Of a DNA stretch of 64,000 bases, positions 10,566 through 18,806 are shown piece after piece. This DNA is from Hyphomonas sp. (lineage in GTDB: Bacteria > Pseudomonadota > Alphaproteobacteria > Caulobacterales > Hyphomonadaceae): contig VMTE01000036.1 in NCBI GenBank assembly GCA_013791775.1, positions 288,151 through 352,150 of the forward strand, given 5' to 3'. A program made the translations under genes and the position numbers. The notes beneath the pieces are model-generated. The model was not told the DNA's origin. It worked only from the letters and a program-made list of their open reading frames with translations, and did not search any database. Within the stretch, counting starts at the first letter, position 1. Each line of letters opens with the position of its first letter.

Positions 10566-11540
10566 GCGCGGACTTTCGCGCGCCTTCGCCCCCGGCTCAA
10601 GGGGCTGGACACCGCTGCCCGGTTTGTCACGATCGACGATGCCGGAAAGGCGCACGACGCCTGGACCAGCACGGCGTTGGACGCGCTGCCCCCGATCGAC
10701 GCCGCGTTCGGCAATGCCGACGGGTTTTACTCGCCCGCCGCGCGCGAGTTTATGACCGCCATCCTCAAGAGTCCGTCGCTGGACTGGTTCCAGTCGGCGG
10801 CGGCGGGGGTCGAGAATCCGGCCCTGAGAATGATCGGGCAGAAGGCAAATCTCTACACGACGAACCACACGCAGGCCGAATCGATGGCCGAATGGGCGCT
10901 CTGGCAGGCGCTGGACTTCCTGCGCGAAGGCCCCGCCCACCGGGCGTTGCAGGCCGAAGGCAAGTGGCGCCGCGTGAAGGCAGGCGAGATCCGCGGGTCG
11001 CGCTGGCTGGTGGTCGGTTACGGGTCCATCGGGCAGGCGGTCGGGCGGCGGGTCACCGCGCTCGGCGGCGAGGTCACCGGGGTGCGCCGCACGCCGGGCC
11101 CGGCCGAGGGCGCGGCACAGATTGCGGCGCCGGGCGCGCTGACGGCGCAGCTGCCGCGCGCCGACATCGTGCTGCTCTGCCCGCCGCACACGCCGGAGAC
11201 GGAGAACATGGCCAACGCCGCCTTCTTCGCCGCCATGGCGCCGCACGCCCTGTTTATGAACCTCGGGCGCGGCGCGCTGGTCGATGAAGACGCGCTGGTC
11301 GCGGCGCTGGACGCCGGCCGGCCCGCTTTCGCCGCGCTGGATGTGACACGCACCGAGCCCTTGCCCGCCGACAGCCCGCTCTGGGCCCATCCCCGGATCG
11401 CGATTACCCCGCATGACAGTTCCGACACGCCGGGCACGGTGGACGGGGCGGACGAGACCTTCCTCGCCAATCTCGGGCGCTACCTCCGCGGCGAGCCGCT
11501 CAAACACCTGGTCGGCAAGGCGGCCTTTGCGGGCAGTTGA
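10545..11540 (+). CDS. D-isomer-specific 2-hydroxyacid dehydrogenase
   Basis: This 331-residue NAD(P)-dependent oxidoreductase should interconvert 2-hydroxy and 2-oxo acids. The nucleotide-binding loop is VVGYGSIGQAVGRR. The catalytic-domain signatures are ALFMNLGRGALVDEDALVAA with the following ALDVTRTEPLP, and a late histidine in ITPHDS. I chose the ATG at 10545, where the protein begins MKTCLLHARTFARL as in relatives; the frame runs further upstream only by chance. The start overlaps head-to-head with the divergent TIGR02301-like gene. The substrate is unknown. Confidence 0.88.
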   Translation: MKTCLLHARTFARLRPRLKGLDTAARFVTIDDAGKAHDAWTSTALDALPPIDAAFGNADGFYSPAAREFMTAILKSPSLDWFQSAAAGVENPALRMIGQKANLYTTNHTQAESMAEWALWQALDFLREGPAHRALQAEGKWRRVKAGEIRGSRWLVVGYGSIGQAVGRRVTALGGEVTGVRRTPGPAEGAAQIAAPGALTAQLPRADIVLLCPPHTPETENMANAAFFAAMAPHALFMNLGRGALVDEDALVAALDAGRPAFAALDVTRTEPLPADSPLWAHPRIAITPHDSSDTPGTVDGADETFLANLGRYLRGEPLKHLVGKAAFAGS

Positions 11541-11612
11541 AGACCCGCGATTGCAAGCTAGGCCGACTTGCCGCAGACCAGCAGGTAACCCCATCGCCGC
11601 GCCGAGCCCGCC

Positions 11613-12620
11613 ATGATCCACACCTACGTCAACCAGTCCGGCCGGTTCGTGCTTGCGGGCGAAGATCTTGCCGGGCTCGCCGACGCCGTCTGGATCGACC
11701 TGCTGCGCCCGACAAAGGAAGAAGAGGCAGCGGTCGAACGCGCCTTCGGCATCGACGTGCCGACGCGCGAGGAGACGAGCGAGATCGAGCTGTCGAGCCG
11801 ACTTTATGCCGAGGACGACGCCCACTTCATGACCGCCATGATGCTGTCGCACACGGACAGTGACAATGTGTTGCTGTCGCCGGCGACCTTCGTGCTCCTG
11901 GGCGACCAGCTGGTGACGGTGCGCTACGAGGAGCCGCGGGCCATCGACGTGTTCGTGGCGCGGTGCCAGAAGTCCGGCACGATGACGGCAGAGAGCCTGT
12001 TCGCCGGCTTGCTCGAAGCCTTGATCGAACGCGCAGGCGACGTGCTGGAACGCGCCGGCCACGAGCTGGACGCGATTTCGCGCGAGGTCTTTTCCATCGA
12101 GCCGCCTGCGCCGAAGGCCAAGGGTGTCGCAAGGCTGCTGCCGGAGAAGCCAAAGCCCAAGCCGCGAGACTTTCAGTCCGTGCTCGAACGGGTCGGCCGG
12201 AAAGGTGATCTGATGTCGAAGGTCTACGAAAGCCTGAACTCCGTGCAGCGCCTCCTGACCTATGCGGCTGCCACCGTGCAGGCGCGCAAGGCGGACAAGA
12301 GCGCGTCAAGCCAGTTCAAGCTGCTCGGCCGGGACGTCCAGTCCCTGGTCGATCACGCTGCCTTCCTGACGCAGAAGATCAACTTCCTGCTCGATGCCAC
12401 GCTCGGCATGATCAACATCCAGCAAACGTCGATCATCAAGATCTTCTCGGTGGCGGCCGTCGTGTTCCTGCCGCCGACCCTGATCGCCTCGATCTATGGC
12501 ATGAACTTCAAGTTCATGCCCGAACTTGCCTGGCCCTCGGGCTACCCGTTCGCCATCGGCATGATGATCCTGTCGGCCATTGTGCCCTACCAGTTCTTCA
12601 AATGGCGCGGCTGGCTTTGA
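11613..12620 (+). CDS. corA: CorA-type magnesium/divalent cation transporter
   Basis: This 335-residue inner-membrane protein is a CorA-family Mg2+ channel. A long acidic and helical cytoplasmic domain is followed by two transmembrane helices at the C-terminus. The signature YGMNF is at about residues 295-299 between them. The short C-terminal end FFKWRGWL is typical of the family, where basic residues face the cytoplasm. The gene stands alone after a 72-base gap and is convergent with the next gene. Confidence 0.92.
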   Translation: MIHTYVNQSGRFVLAGEDLAGLADAVWIDLLRPTKEEEAAVERAFGIDVPTREETSEIELSSRLYAEDDAHFMTAMMLSHTDSDNVLLSPATFVLLGDQLVTVRYEEPRAIDVFVARCQKSGTMTAESLFAGLLEALIERAGDVLERAGHELDAISREVFSIEPPAPKAKGVARLLPEKPKPKPRDFQSVLERVGRKGDLMSKVYESLNSVQRLLTYAAATVQARKADKSASSQFKLLGRDVQSLVDHAAFLTQKINFLLDATLGMINIQQTSIIKIFSVAAVVFLPPTLIASIYGMNFKFMPELAWPSGYPFAIGMMILSAIVPYQFFKWRGWL

Positions 12621-12644
12621 CAGCCAGCCGCAACGTGAACCCGG

Positions 12645-13631
12645 TCAGGCCTGTGCCTTCACCCGCAGCGCCGCCATCCGCTCGATCGCGCCTTCCGCAT
12701 CGCGCATGATGTCGGCGACGATGGCGGCCACCGGCTTCACCTCGCGCACGCCGCCGGCAGACTGACCCATCGCAAAGCAGCTGGAGTCGGCGTTGAGTTT
12801 CGCCTCGTCGGTGATGCCGCCGATACCGCCGATCACGCCGGTCCGGGTCGAGTGGATCGCCTGGAACGGGAAGGGCTGGATGTCCTGCGGACGCTGTTCC
12901 CAGTCGTTGATATAGTCGTTGGTGCGGCAGCGCATCGGCTTGCCGGAATAGCAGCGCGTGCGGGTCGTGTCGGTATCGCCCGCCTCGACGACCGCGTTCT
13001 TGTACATGTTGGCGGCGTGGGCCTCGGCCGAGGCGATGAAGCGGGTGCCCATCCAGACGCCCTCGGCGCCGAGCGCGAGGGCGGCGGCAAGGCCGCGCCC
13101 GTCATAGATGCCGCCGGCGGCGATCACCGGGATCTTCACTGCTTCCACGGCCTGCGCGACCAGCGGCATCGTGCCGACGAGGCCGGTATGCCCGCCGCCT
13201 TCGCCGCCCTGCAGGATCACCGCGTCGCAGCCCGCTTCCTCGGCCTTGATGGCGTGCTTCACCGCGCCGCCGACCACCATGACCTTCACGCCGGCATCCT
13301 TGAGGCGTTTCATGATCGGCAGGGGCACGCCGAGACCGGCGACGAACGAATCGGCGCCGCCCTTGATGATCACGTCCACGGATTCCTCGAGGCTTTCGGG
13401 ACTGGCGGCCAGCAGGTCCACGCCAAACGGCTTGCCGGGCGCGAGTTCCTTCACCTTCTTCATCTGTCCGGCGATGAAGTCGGGGCCCGTGCCCGCCATG
13501 CCGAGCACGCCGTAACCGCCCGCATTGCACATCGCGGCGCAGACTTCGGCATACGACACCCCGCCCATCCCGGCGAGCATGATCGGGTGTTGGATCTTCA
13601 GCATTTCGGTCAGGCGGGTCTTCAGTGCCAT
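12645..13631 (-). CDS. nitronate monooxygenase / NPD-family flavoprotein
   Basis: This 328-residue TIM-barrel protein belongs to the 2-nitropropane dioxygenase/nitronate monooxygenase family, FMN enzymes that oxidise alkyl nitronates. Characteristic pieces are IQHPIMLAGMGGVSYAEVC at the start, GGEGGGHTG for phosphate binding, and IPVIAAGGIYDGRGLAAALA followed by GVWMGTRF. The ATG at 13631 has an AGGAG ribosome site six bases away. Members of the family vary in activity (some act as enoyl reductases), so the reaction is inferred only from family. Confidence 0.88.
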   Translation of the reverse strand: MALKTRLTEMLKIQHPIMLAGMGGVSYAEVCAAMCNAGGYGVLGMAGTGPDFIAGQMKKVKELAPGKPFGVDLLAASPESLEESVDVIIKGGADSFVAGLGVPLPIMKRLKDAGVKVMVVGGAVKHAIKAEEAGCDAVILQGGEGGGHTGLVGTMPLVAQAVEAVKIPVIAAGGIYDGRGLAAALALGAEGVWMGTRFIASAEAHAANMYKNAVVEAGDTDTTRTRCYSGKPMRCRTNDYINDWEQRPQDIQPFPFQAIHSTRTGVIGGIGGITDEAKLNADSSCFAMGQSAGGVREVKPVAAIVADIMRDAEGAIERMAALRVKAQA

Positions 13632-13842
13632 GGGATACTCCTGTGCGATGGGGCGTTCTGATGGCCCGATGGCTAGGCTGCCGCCGCCACGTCAACGCAA
13701 GCATCTTCACCAAACTGCAGCGACTGCCGCATTTTCATCAGATTTGTCGTGTCTTTGCCGCAATCTGGCCCCGATCAGTGGGCTATAGCCGGGCGTCCGC
13801 GGATTTTCCGCCGGGCAGGGTGTCTAGAAGAGGGAAACTCCC

Positions 13843-14079
13843 ATGACGAAACTCTTTGCTGGCGCTGCCGCTGCTATCCTTTTCGCGGGTGTCGCGTTTG
13901 CAGGTGAACCTGCGACCGAAACCGTAGTCGTCGAAGCCGAAGTCGCTGTTGAAGCGGTCGAAGTCGAAGCGACCGTTGAAGCCGAAGCCGTCGAAGCAAC
14001 TGTCGAAGCAGAGGCCGAAGCGGCCCCGGCCGAAGCAGACGCCGAAGCGGCTGCTACCGAAGAAGCTGACGCAGAATAA
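13843..14079 (+). CDS. small secreted Ala/Glu/Val-rich low-complexity protein
   Basis: This 78-residue protein has a clear signal peptide (MTKLFAGAAAAILFAGVAFA, cut before GEPA). The mature part of about 57 residues is almost only Ala, Glu, Val and Thr, in repeated VEAE, VEAT and EAEA units, so it is strongly acidic with no Lys or Arg. An AGAGGG ribosome site precedes the ATG. The coding of GAA-GC-GTC repeats is itself repetitive. It sits 161 bases before a second protein of the same style. The function is unknown; a periplasmic or surface polyanion is possible. Confidence 0.75.
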   Translation: MTKLFAGAAAAILFAGVAFAGEPATETVVVEAEVAVEAVEVEATVEAEAVEATVEAEAEAAPAEADAEAAATEEADAE

Positions 14080-14240
14080 TCTGCAACCAGCCGAGACTGA
14101 TCCTTTGCTCATGCCGGGCAAGGGTTTTGTGCAACCAGACCGCGACGGTTCAAAATCGCTGAAAAATTAACTTTCAGCAACGTTGAAGGGGTGCTAGAGC
14201 CCCACCGTTCGCAAGAACACTCAACAGGGGTACTACCTAC

Positions 14241-14525
14241 ATGAAAAAGCTGATCCTCGCCGCCGCTGCCGCTTCGGCTCTCGTTCTCGCCGCTTGCGGC
14301 GCAACCGAAGAAGCTGCTCCGGCCGCTGAAGAAACCACCACCGAAGAAGTGGCTGCTGAAGCCGCTGCAACCACCGAAGCTGCTGTGATCGAAGCCGTCG
14401 AAGCGACGACCGAAGCCACCGACGCTGCTACGGACGCTGCTGTCGAAGCAACCACCGAAGCTGTCGAAGAAGCTGTCGAAGCTGCTACCGAAGAAGCTCC
14501 GGCCACCGAAGCCGCTCCTCAGTAA
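14241..14525 (+). CDS. small lipoprotein, Ala/Glu/Thr-rich low-complexity
   Basis: This 94-residue lipoprotein starts MKKLILAAAAASALVLAACG with an LAAC lipobox. The rest is nearly all Ala, Glu, Thr and Val, with some Asp and Pro, in loose TEEVAAEAA / EATTEA repeats, and has no basic residue after the signal. The AGGGG upstream may be its ribosome site. A strong intrinsic terminator follows 34 bases after the stop. GAA and GCT codons dominate, unlike the GC-ending bias around it, which suggests high expression or recent repeat expansion. The function is unknown. Confidence 0.8.
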   Translation: MKKLILAAAAASALVLAACGATEEAAPAAEETTTEEVAAEAAATTEAAVIEAVEATTEATDAATDAAVEATTEAVEEAVEAATEEAPATEAAPQ

Positions 14526-14559
14526 TCTGAGCGCGGCCGGTTTACCGGTCCAAAAGATC

Positions 14560-14594
14560 AGGCCGCTTCCTTCGGGAAGCGGCCTTTTTCTTTG
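14560..14594 (+). terminator. intrinsic terminator of the low-complexity lipoprotein gene
   Basis: A perfect 11-bp stem AGGCCGCTTCC/GGAAGCGGCCT with a TTCG tetraloop is followed by TTTTCTTT. It is one of the clearest terminators in the window. Confidence 0.92.
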
Positions 14595-14617
14595 TCCGCA
14601 CGTCTGGCGGCGGCGAA

Positions 14618-15403
14618 TCAGAACTTCGCGTAGCCGCCATCGATGACCAGCGTATCGCCGGAATGATATTTCGAGGCGTCCGAGGCCAGGTAGACGGCGA
14701 TCCCGCCGAAGTCTGCCGGTTCACCCCAACGGCGGATCGGTACGCGGGTGATCACCTTGGTGGCGAAGGCGTCATTGCCCTGCGCGCCCTCGGTCATGTC
14801 GGTCGCGATCCAGCCGGGCAGCACCGAGTTGGCGCGGATACCGTACCGGCCATACTCTACCGCGCAGGCATTCATCATGGCGATCAGGCCGCCCTTGGTG
14901 TGGGCATAGGCCTGGTTGCGGCCAGCGCCCTCGATGCCGGCCAGCGACGCCGTGCCGACCAGGCTGCCGCCCGGATCGCCCGCCTTGGCGCGCGCCACCA
15001 TCGACTTCGCCGCCTCGCGCAGCGTGAAGAAGGCGCCCTCGGCGTTGATGCGCTGATTGTAGCGCCAGGTCTCCAGCGTCATCGTCTCGAACGAGGCCGC
15101 GCCGCGCCCCACGCCGGCATTCGCGATGCAGCAGTCGATTCGCTTGAACTCTTCCCCGGCCTCCTTCATGGCCTTCACGACTTGGTCTTCCTCGCCGACA
15201 TCCACGGCCCAGGCCTTCACCGTGCCGGTGCCGAGGCTGGAGGCCTTCTTCACGGCGGCGGCGTTGTCATCGGCCTTGCGGCCCCAGATCACGACATTCG
15301 CGTTGGAGGCGGCCAGCGCCTCGACCATGCCGAGCCCGATGCCCTTGTTGCCGCCGGTCACGACGCAGACCTTTCCGCTGAGGTCGAAGGGTTTGTAGGT
15401 CAT
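14618..15403 (-). CDS. SDR-family oxidoreductase
   Basis: This 261-residue short-chain dehydrogenase has the cofactor loop TGGNKGIG (16-23), the NAG motif in CCIANAGVG, a serine in VGTASLAG and the catalytic YAHTKGG (Tyr-x3-Lys). The C-terminus SGDTLVIDGGYAKF is typical of classical SDRs. A GGAGGAA ribosome site supports the ATG at 15403. The substrate is unknown. In this group such enzymes often act on steroids, hydroxyacyl-CoA or alcohols, but nothing here decides. Confidence 0.9.
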   Translation of the reverse strand: MTYKPFDLSGKVCVVTGGNKGIGLGMVEALAASNANVVIWGRKADDNAAAVKKASSLGTGTVKAWAVDVGEEDQVVKAMKEAGEEFKRIDCCIANAGVGRGAASFETMTLETWRYNQRINAEGAFFTLREAAKSMVARAKAGDPGGSLVGTASLAGIEGAGRNQAYAHTKGGLIAMMNACAVEYGRYGIRANSVLPGWIATDMTEGAQGNDAFATKVITRVPIRRWGEPADFGGIAVYLASDASKYHSGDTLVIDGGYAKF

Positions 15404-15504
15404 GGCGAAAATTCCTCCCTGGAATGTGACTGCTTGTGTGAACGTCTACACAGACCTGACGTCGGGGCGGGTCAAGAGCGGTTCTCGGCGTCTCCCTTGA
15501 ACGG

Positions 15505-15927
15505 CTAAGAGCGCACCATCCCCCGCGCCGCCTCAATCACCCGCCGCGTGTCCGCCCACAGCGCCAGCTCCGCCAGCCGCCCCGGCGGGATCCATTCGGC
15601 GTGGCTGGCATCGTCGCCCGCCACCGGCTCGCCCGAGACCCAGACGGCGGCATAGTCGAACAGCAGGTAATGGCGGGTCACGTCTCCGCTCGTCCGCGAC
15701 CGGAAGATCGCATCGACCACATCGACCAGGCCCACCAGCCGCGCGGTTACCCCGGTCTCTTCCCTGAGCTCGCGCAAGGCGGCCGCTTCCGCCCGCTCGC
15801 CAAACTCGATCCGCCCGCCCGGCAGCGACCAGTCGCCCGCCAGCGGTTTCGTCCCCCGGCGGATCATCAGGACATCCTCGCCCCGGAAGCACACGGTGCC
15901 GACGGCGGGTTGCGGCTTGTCCGTCAT
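15505..15927 (-). CDS. Nudix hydrolase
   Basis: This 140-residue protein carries a complete Nudix box at residues 37-59 (GGRIEFG-x-R-x-AALRELREETG), matching G-x5-E-x7-R-E-U-x-E-E-x-G-U, so it should hydrolyse a nucleoside diphosphate linked to another group. Its start overlaps the stop of the RNA methyltransferase gene by four bases (ATGA), so the two form an operon and are likely coupled. The family (ADP-ribose pyrophosphatase-like or MutT-like) cannot be fixed by sight. Confidence 0.9.
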   Translation of the reverse strand: MTDKPQPAVGTVCFRGEDVLMIRRGTKPLAGDWSLPGGRIEFGERAEAAALRELREETGVTARLVGLVDVVDAIFRSRTSGDVTRHYLLFDYAAVWVSGEPVAGDDASHAEWIPPGRLAELALWADTRRVIEAARGMVRS

Positions 15928-17189
15928 GGCGTCTTCTCCAGCAGCGCCACCGCCTCGACATGCGCCGACCAGAGGAACTGGTCGATAGGGTGGATACGGA
16001 CGATCCTGTAACCGCCATCGACGAGCGTGCGCAGGTCGCGGGCCAGTGTCGCGGGATCGCAGGAAACATACGCCAGCCTCGACACGCGCGATTTCGCAAT
16101 CTCCGCCACTTGAGCAGCCGCCCCAGCGCGCGGCGGGTCCAGCACGATGCCGTCAAACCGCGCAAGTTCGCGGGCGCCAAAGGGATTTCGGAACAGGTCC
16201 CTTACTTCGGCCGTCACGGGCTTCAGTCCGTGCGCGGCGCGCACCGAGGCCTTCAGCGCATCGATGGCCGCTGCATTGCCTTCCGCCGCCAGCACGCTGG
16301 ATTCGGCCGCGAGGCGCAACGCGAATGTTCCGCACCCGGAGAACAGGTCTGCGACGCTGGTAGCGAACTTGAGATGTTCGCGCACGATCCGCTCCATCTC
16401 CACTTCGGCCTCGGCGCTGGCCTGCAGGAATCCGCCGGGCGGCGGATACAGGCTTGCCCCGCCGGCCGGCAGGCTCGGGCGCCGTTCGGTCAGCACATCC
16501 GCGCCTTCGATTGAGACGCGCGCAAAGCCCGCCCGCAGCGCGGCGCTGGCGGCCTCGGCCCGTGCCAGCGCCGTCACGCCGGGTGAAGCACCGGTGATGT
16601 GCAGGTCAAGGCCGGACGCCGTCTCGGTCACCAACAGTGCGATCTCGTCCTTCGCCGGCAGCAGGAACCCGGCGATCTCCCGGAGGCGCGGCAATGCCGC
16701 CGCGAGGGCGGGGCGAACGACCGGGCATTCTTCCAGCGCCACAAGCGCATGGCTCCGGCGCGCATGAAAGCCGAACGCCACCTGCTTGCCGGTCTTCCTT
16801 GCCGCGAAGGTGGCCCGCCGCCGCGAGGCGGGCGGGGTGATCCAGGCCGGTGCGACCTCGGCCTCGAGTCCGCGCGATTTCAGTGCACGGACGACCAGGT
16901 CGCGCTTGAAGGCGGCGTAAGGCGCCGGGGCCATGTGCTGCAATGTGCAGCCGCCGCAGGTTCCGAAATGCCGGCACACGGGCACGGCGCGCTCGGGCGA
17001 AGGCTCCAGGATTTCCAGCAGCGTCAACCGCTCGCCGGCGCCTTCGACGCGCACCCTTTCCCCGGCCAGGGTAAACGGCACGCTGACCCAGATGTCGTTC
17101 TCCTTCGCGCGCCCGTCGCCCTGCGCCCCGACCGACTCGATGGTCAGGGTGCGCGCGCGGGAGGCAGCCGGGTCGTGCAAGGCAGGCAT
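15924..17189 (-). CDS. 23S rRNA (uracil-C5)-methyltransferase, RlmD/TrmA-like
   Basis: This 421-residue enzyme should make 5-methyluridine in RNA using SAM. A TRAM-like N-terminal domain is followed by an iron-sulfur motif Cys72-x5-Cys78-x2-Cys81 (CRHFGTCGGC) with a later cysteine near 159. The SAM-binding motif is DLFSGCGTFALRLA. DPPRAG and the catalytic cysteine in YVSCDPATLARDL complete the RlmD/TrmA signature. I chose the ATG at 17189, where homology begins. It is the first gene of an operon with the Nudix hydrolase and divergent from the patatin gene. Confidence 0.9.
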   Translation of the reverse strand: MPALHDPAASRARTLTIESVGAQGDGRAKENDIWVSVPFTLAGERVRVEGAGERLTLLEILEPSPERAVPVCRHFGTCGGCTLQHMAPAPYAAFKRDLVVRALKSRGLEAEVAPAWITPPASRRRATFAARKTGKQVAFGFHARRSHALVALEECPVVRPALAAALPRLREIAGFLLPAKDEIALLVTETASGLDLHITGASPGVTALARAEAASAALRAGFARVSIEGADVLTERRPSLPAGGASLYPPPGGFLQASAEAEVEMERIVREHLKFATSVADLFSGCGTFALRLAAESSVLAAEGNAAAIDALKASVRAAHGLKPVTAEVRDLFRNPFGARELARFDGIVLDPPRAGAAAQVAEIAKSRVSRLAYVSCDPATLARDLRTLVDGGYRIVRIHPIDQFLWSAHVEAVALLEKTP

Positions 17190-17267
17190 GAAGCGCTCGG
17201 GGTCTGGCCGTCTGGGGTTTCCTCCGTTAGCAGGGGCGGGCTGCTGATGGAAGGAGCCTGCGCCCGC

Positions 17268-18269
17268 ATGGCCAAGGCAAACGGAAAACGACGCAAGATC
17301 AGCCTCGCCCTGCAGGGCGGCGGCGCGCACGGCGCCTATACCTGGGGCGTGCTGGACCGGCTGAGCGCGGAAGACAGCCTCGAGATCACGGCCATCTCGG
17401 CCACCTCGGCCGGCGCCCTCAACGCGGTCGCCTATGCCGCCGGTCTCAGTAAGGGCGGTCCGGAAGGCGCGCGCAAGGAACTCGCCTCCCTCTGGCGGCG
17501 CGTGTCCGATGCCGGCTCGGTTCTCGGCACGTTCGGGCCGGTGGGGTTCGCCATGGCTACGGCGATGCAATCCCTGGCCAGTCCGTATGATCTCAACCCC
17601 TTCAACTTCAATCCGCTGCGCCGGCTCGTCGAAGGCGAGATCGACTTCGGCGCCGTCCATGCTTCCGGGCTCACCCTGTTTGTCTCGGCCACCAATGTCG
17701 AAACCGGCAAGGTGCGCGTGTTTGCCCGCGACGAGATCAACGCCGACGCCGTGCTCGCATCGGCCTGTTTGCCGCAAGCCTTCCAGGCCGTCGAGATTGA
17801 CGGCGCGCCGTATTGGGACGGCGGCTATATGGGCAACCCGAGCCTGTTTCCGCTGATCTATTCGGGCGCTCCGCAGGATGTGCTGCTCGTGCTGCTCAAT
17901 CCGCTGGAGCGGCCCGGCACGCCGAAGCGCGCCGCCGATATCCAGGAACGCCTGAACGAGATCAGTTTCAACGCCTCGCTGATCGGCGAGCTGCGCGCCA
18001 TCGCCTTCGTCCAGCGCCTGATCGACGAGGGCATGCTGAAGGAACCGGTCCTGAAGAAATACCGCAGGCTGAACATCCACGCCATCAAGGGCGGGCAGGA
18101 CCTCATCGGCCTCGACCTCTCCTCGAAGTACGACACCCGCTGGCGCCTGCTGACCGACCTGCGCGACCGGGGCCACGAAGCCGCTGATCGCTGGATCGAA
18201 ACCTGCGCCAAGGACGTCGGCACAAAAACGTCGAGCTTCGACATAAGGAAGGAATTTCTGGAGAACTAA
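17268..18269 (+). CDS. patatin-like phospholipase
   Basis: This 333-residue protein has the patatin oxyanion loop GGGAHGAYTWG (17-27). The nucleophile serine is Ser47 in ATSAG, and the aspartate of the dyad is in YWDGGYMG. The usual G-x-S-x-G elbow has Ala at its first position, a variation I recall from an alphaproteobacterial subgroup. It probably hydrolyses acyl lipids at the membrane. I chose the ATG at 17268 (GGAAGGAG upstream); an in-frame ATG at 17247 is possible. It is divergent from the methyltransferase operon. Confidence 0.88.
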   Translation: MAKANGKRRKISLALQGGGAHGAYTWGVLDRLSAEDSLEITAISATSAGALNAVAYAAGLSKGGPEGARKELASLWRRVSDAGSVLGTFGPVGFAMATAMQSLASPYDLNPFNFNPLRRLVEGEIDFGAVHASGLTLFVSATNVETGKVRVFARDEINADAVLASACLPQAFQAVEIDGAPYWDGGYMGNPSLFPLIYSGAPQDVLLVLLNPLERPGTPKRAADIQERLNEISFNASLIGELRAIAFVQRLIDEGMLKEPVLKKYRRLNIHAIKGGQDLIGLDLSSKYDTRWRLLTDLRDRGHEAADRWIETCAKDVGTKTSSFDIRKEFLEN

Positions 18270-18292
18270 GTGATCTGCAAATGTGTCTCGAT

Positions 18293-18325
18293 TTGCCGCT
18301 CACCCCGTCGAAGGACGGGGTCCAG
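18293..18325 (+). repeat. 33-bp direct repeat, left copy
   Basis: This sequence holds the hairpin ACCCCGTC-GAAG-GACGGGGT and recurs with a single mismatch at 18765-18797. The two copies bracket the GIY-YIG gene, and this copy encodes the last residues of that protein. Confidence 0.85.
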
Positions 18326-18653
18326 ACTGCTGCCGCTGCCAACGCGTCAGATCGGTCGCTTCAGGGACCCAGGCCAGCATCTCATCGAACACGTCCTGCC
18401 ATTCTGGATTTTCCCGCTCGATCAGCGCAAGTTTCCAGGCGCGTTTCCACGCCTTGATTTGCCGCTCTCGCCGGAATGCGGTCTCCCGTGATTCATGGCC
18501 CTCCATCCAGACGAGCCGGTTACAGCCATACTTTGCGGCAAAGCCTGGAACATGCCCGCCGCGATGTTCCCAGATGCGCCGGTAAATATTGTCCGCATGC
18601 CCCGTATAGAGCGTTCCGTTGCGCTTGTTCGTGAGAATGTAGACATAGAACAT
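18300..18653 (-). CDS. GIY-YIG nuclease domain protein
   Basis: This 117-residue single-domain protein has the GIY-YIG pattern as MFYVYILTNK then TLYTGHADNIYRR (YVYI and LYTG, with the arginine after). It ends in the ALIERENPEWQD region seen in small YhbQ/endonuclease-like members. Such proteins are predicted structure-specific nucleases. The gene is bracketed by 33-bp direct repeats, and its C-terminal codons (SGPRPSTG) lie in the left repeat. The start at 18653 is where the domain begins; ATG 18665 is an alternative. No good ribosome site is visible. Confidence 0.82.
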   Translation of the reverse strand: MFYVYILTNKRNGTLYTGHADNIYRRIWEHRGGHVPGFAAKYGCNRLVWMEGHESRETAFRRERQIKAWKRAWKLALIERENPEWQDVFDEMLAWVPEATDLTRWQRQQSGPRPSTG

Positions 18654-18700
18654 GCAAAGGAACATAAAGTGAACATGCTTGGGTGTCCAGAAGATTCTGG

Positions 18701-18720
18701 ATCCCGGCTGTCGCCGGGAT
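18701..18720. repeat. REP-like hairpin
   Basis: ATCCCGG-CTGTCG-CCGGGAT forms a 7-bp perfect stem. It continues as GAGCGGC, resembling the hairpins at 29231 and 31821 that also end in GGGATGAGCG. Confidence 0.55.
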
Positions 18721-18764
18721 GAGCGGCAGAAGGTGGGGTGGCGGATCAACCGTTGCCTCTCACA

Positions 18765-18797
18765 TTGCCGCTCACCCCGTCGAAAGACGGGGTCCAG
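18765..18797 (+). repeat. 33-bp direct repeat, right copy
   Basis: This copy matches 18293-18325 at 32 of 33 positions, the difference being A for G in the hairpin loop. It lies just after the rsmD stop on the far side of the GIY-YIG gene. Confidence 0.85.
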
Positions 18798-18806
18798 GCT
18801 AACCCG

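Noticed and set aside
14237-14506. 89-codon Ala/Ser/Val frame opposite the low-complexity lipoprotein
   Set aside because: A repetitive Glu/Ala/Thr gene gives an open Ser/Ala/Val frame on the other strand by chance. No ribosome site or signal sequence supports it.
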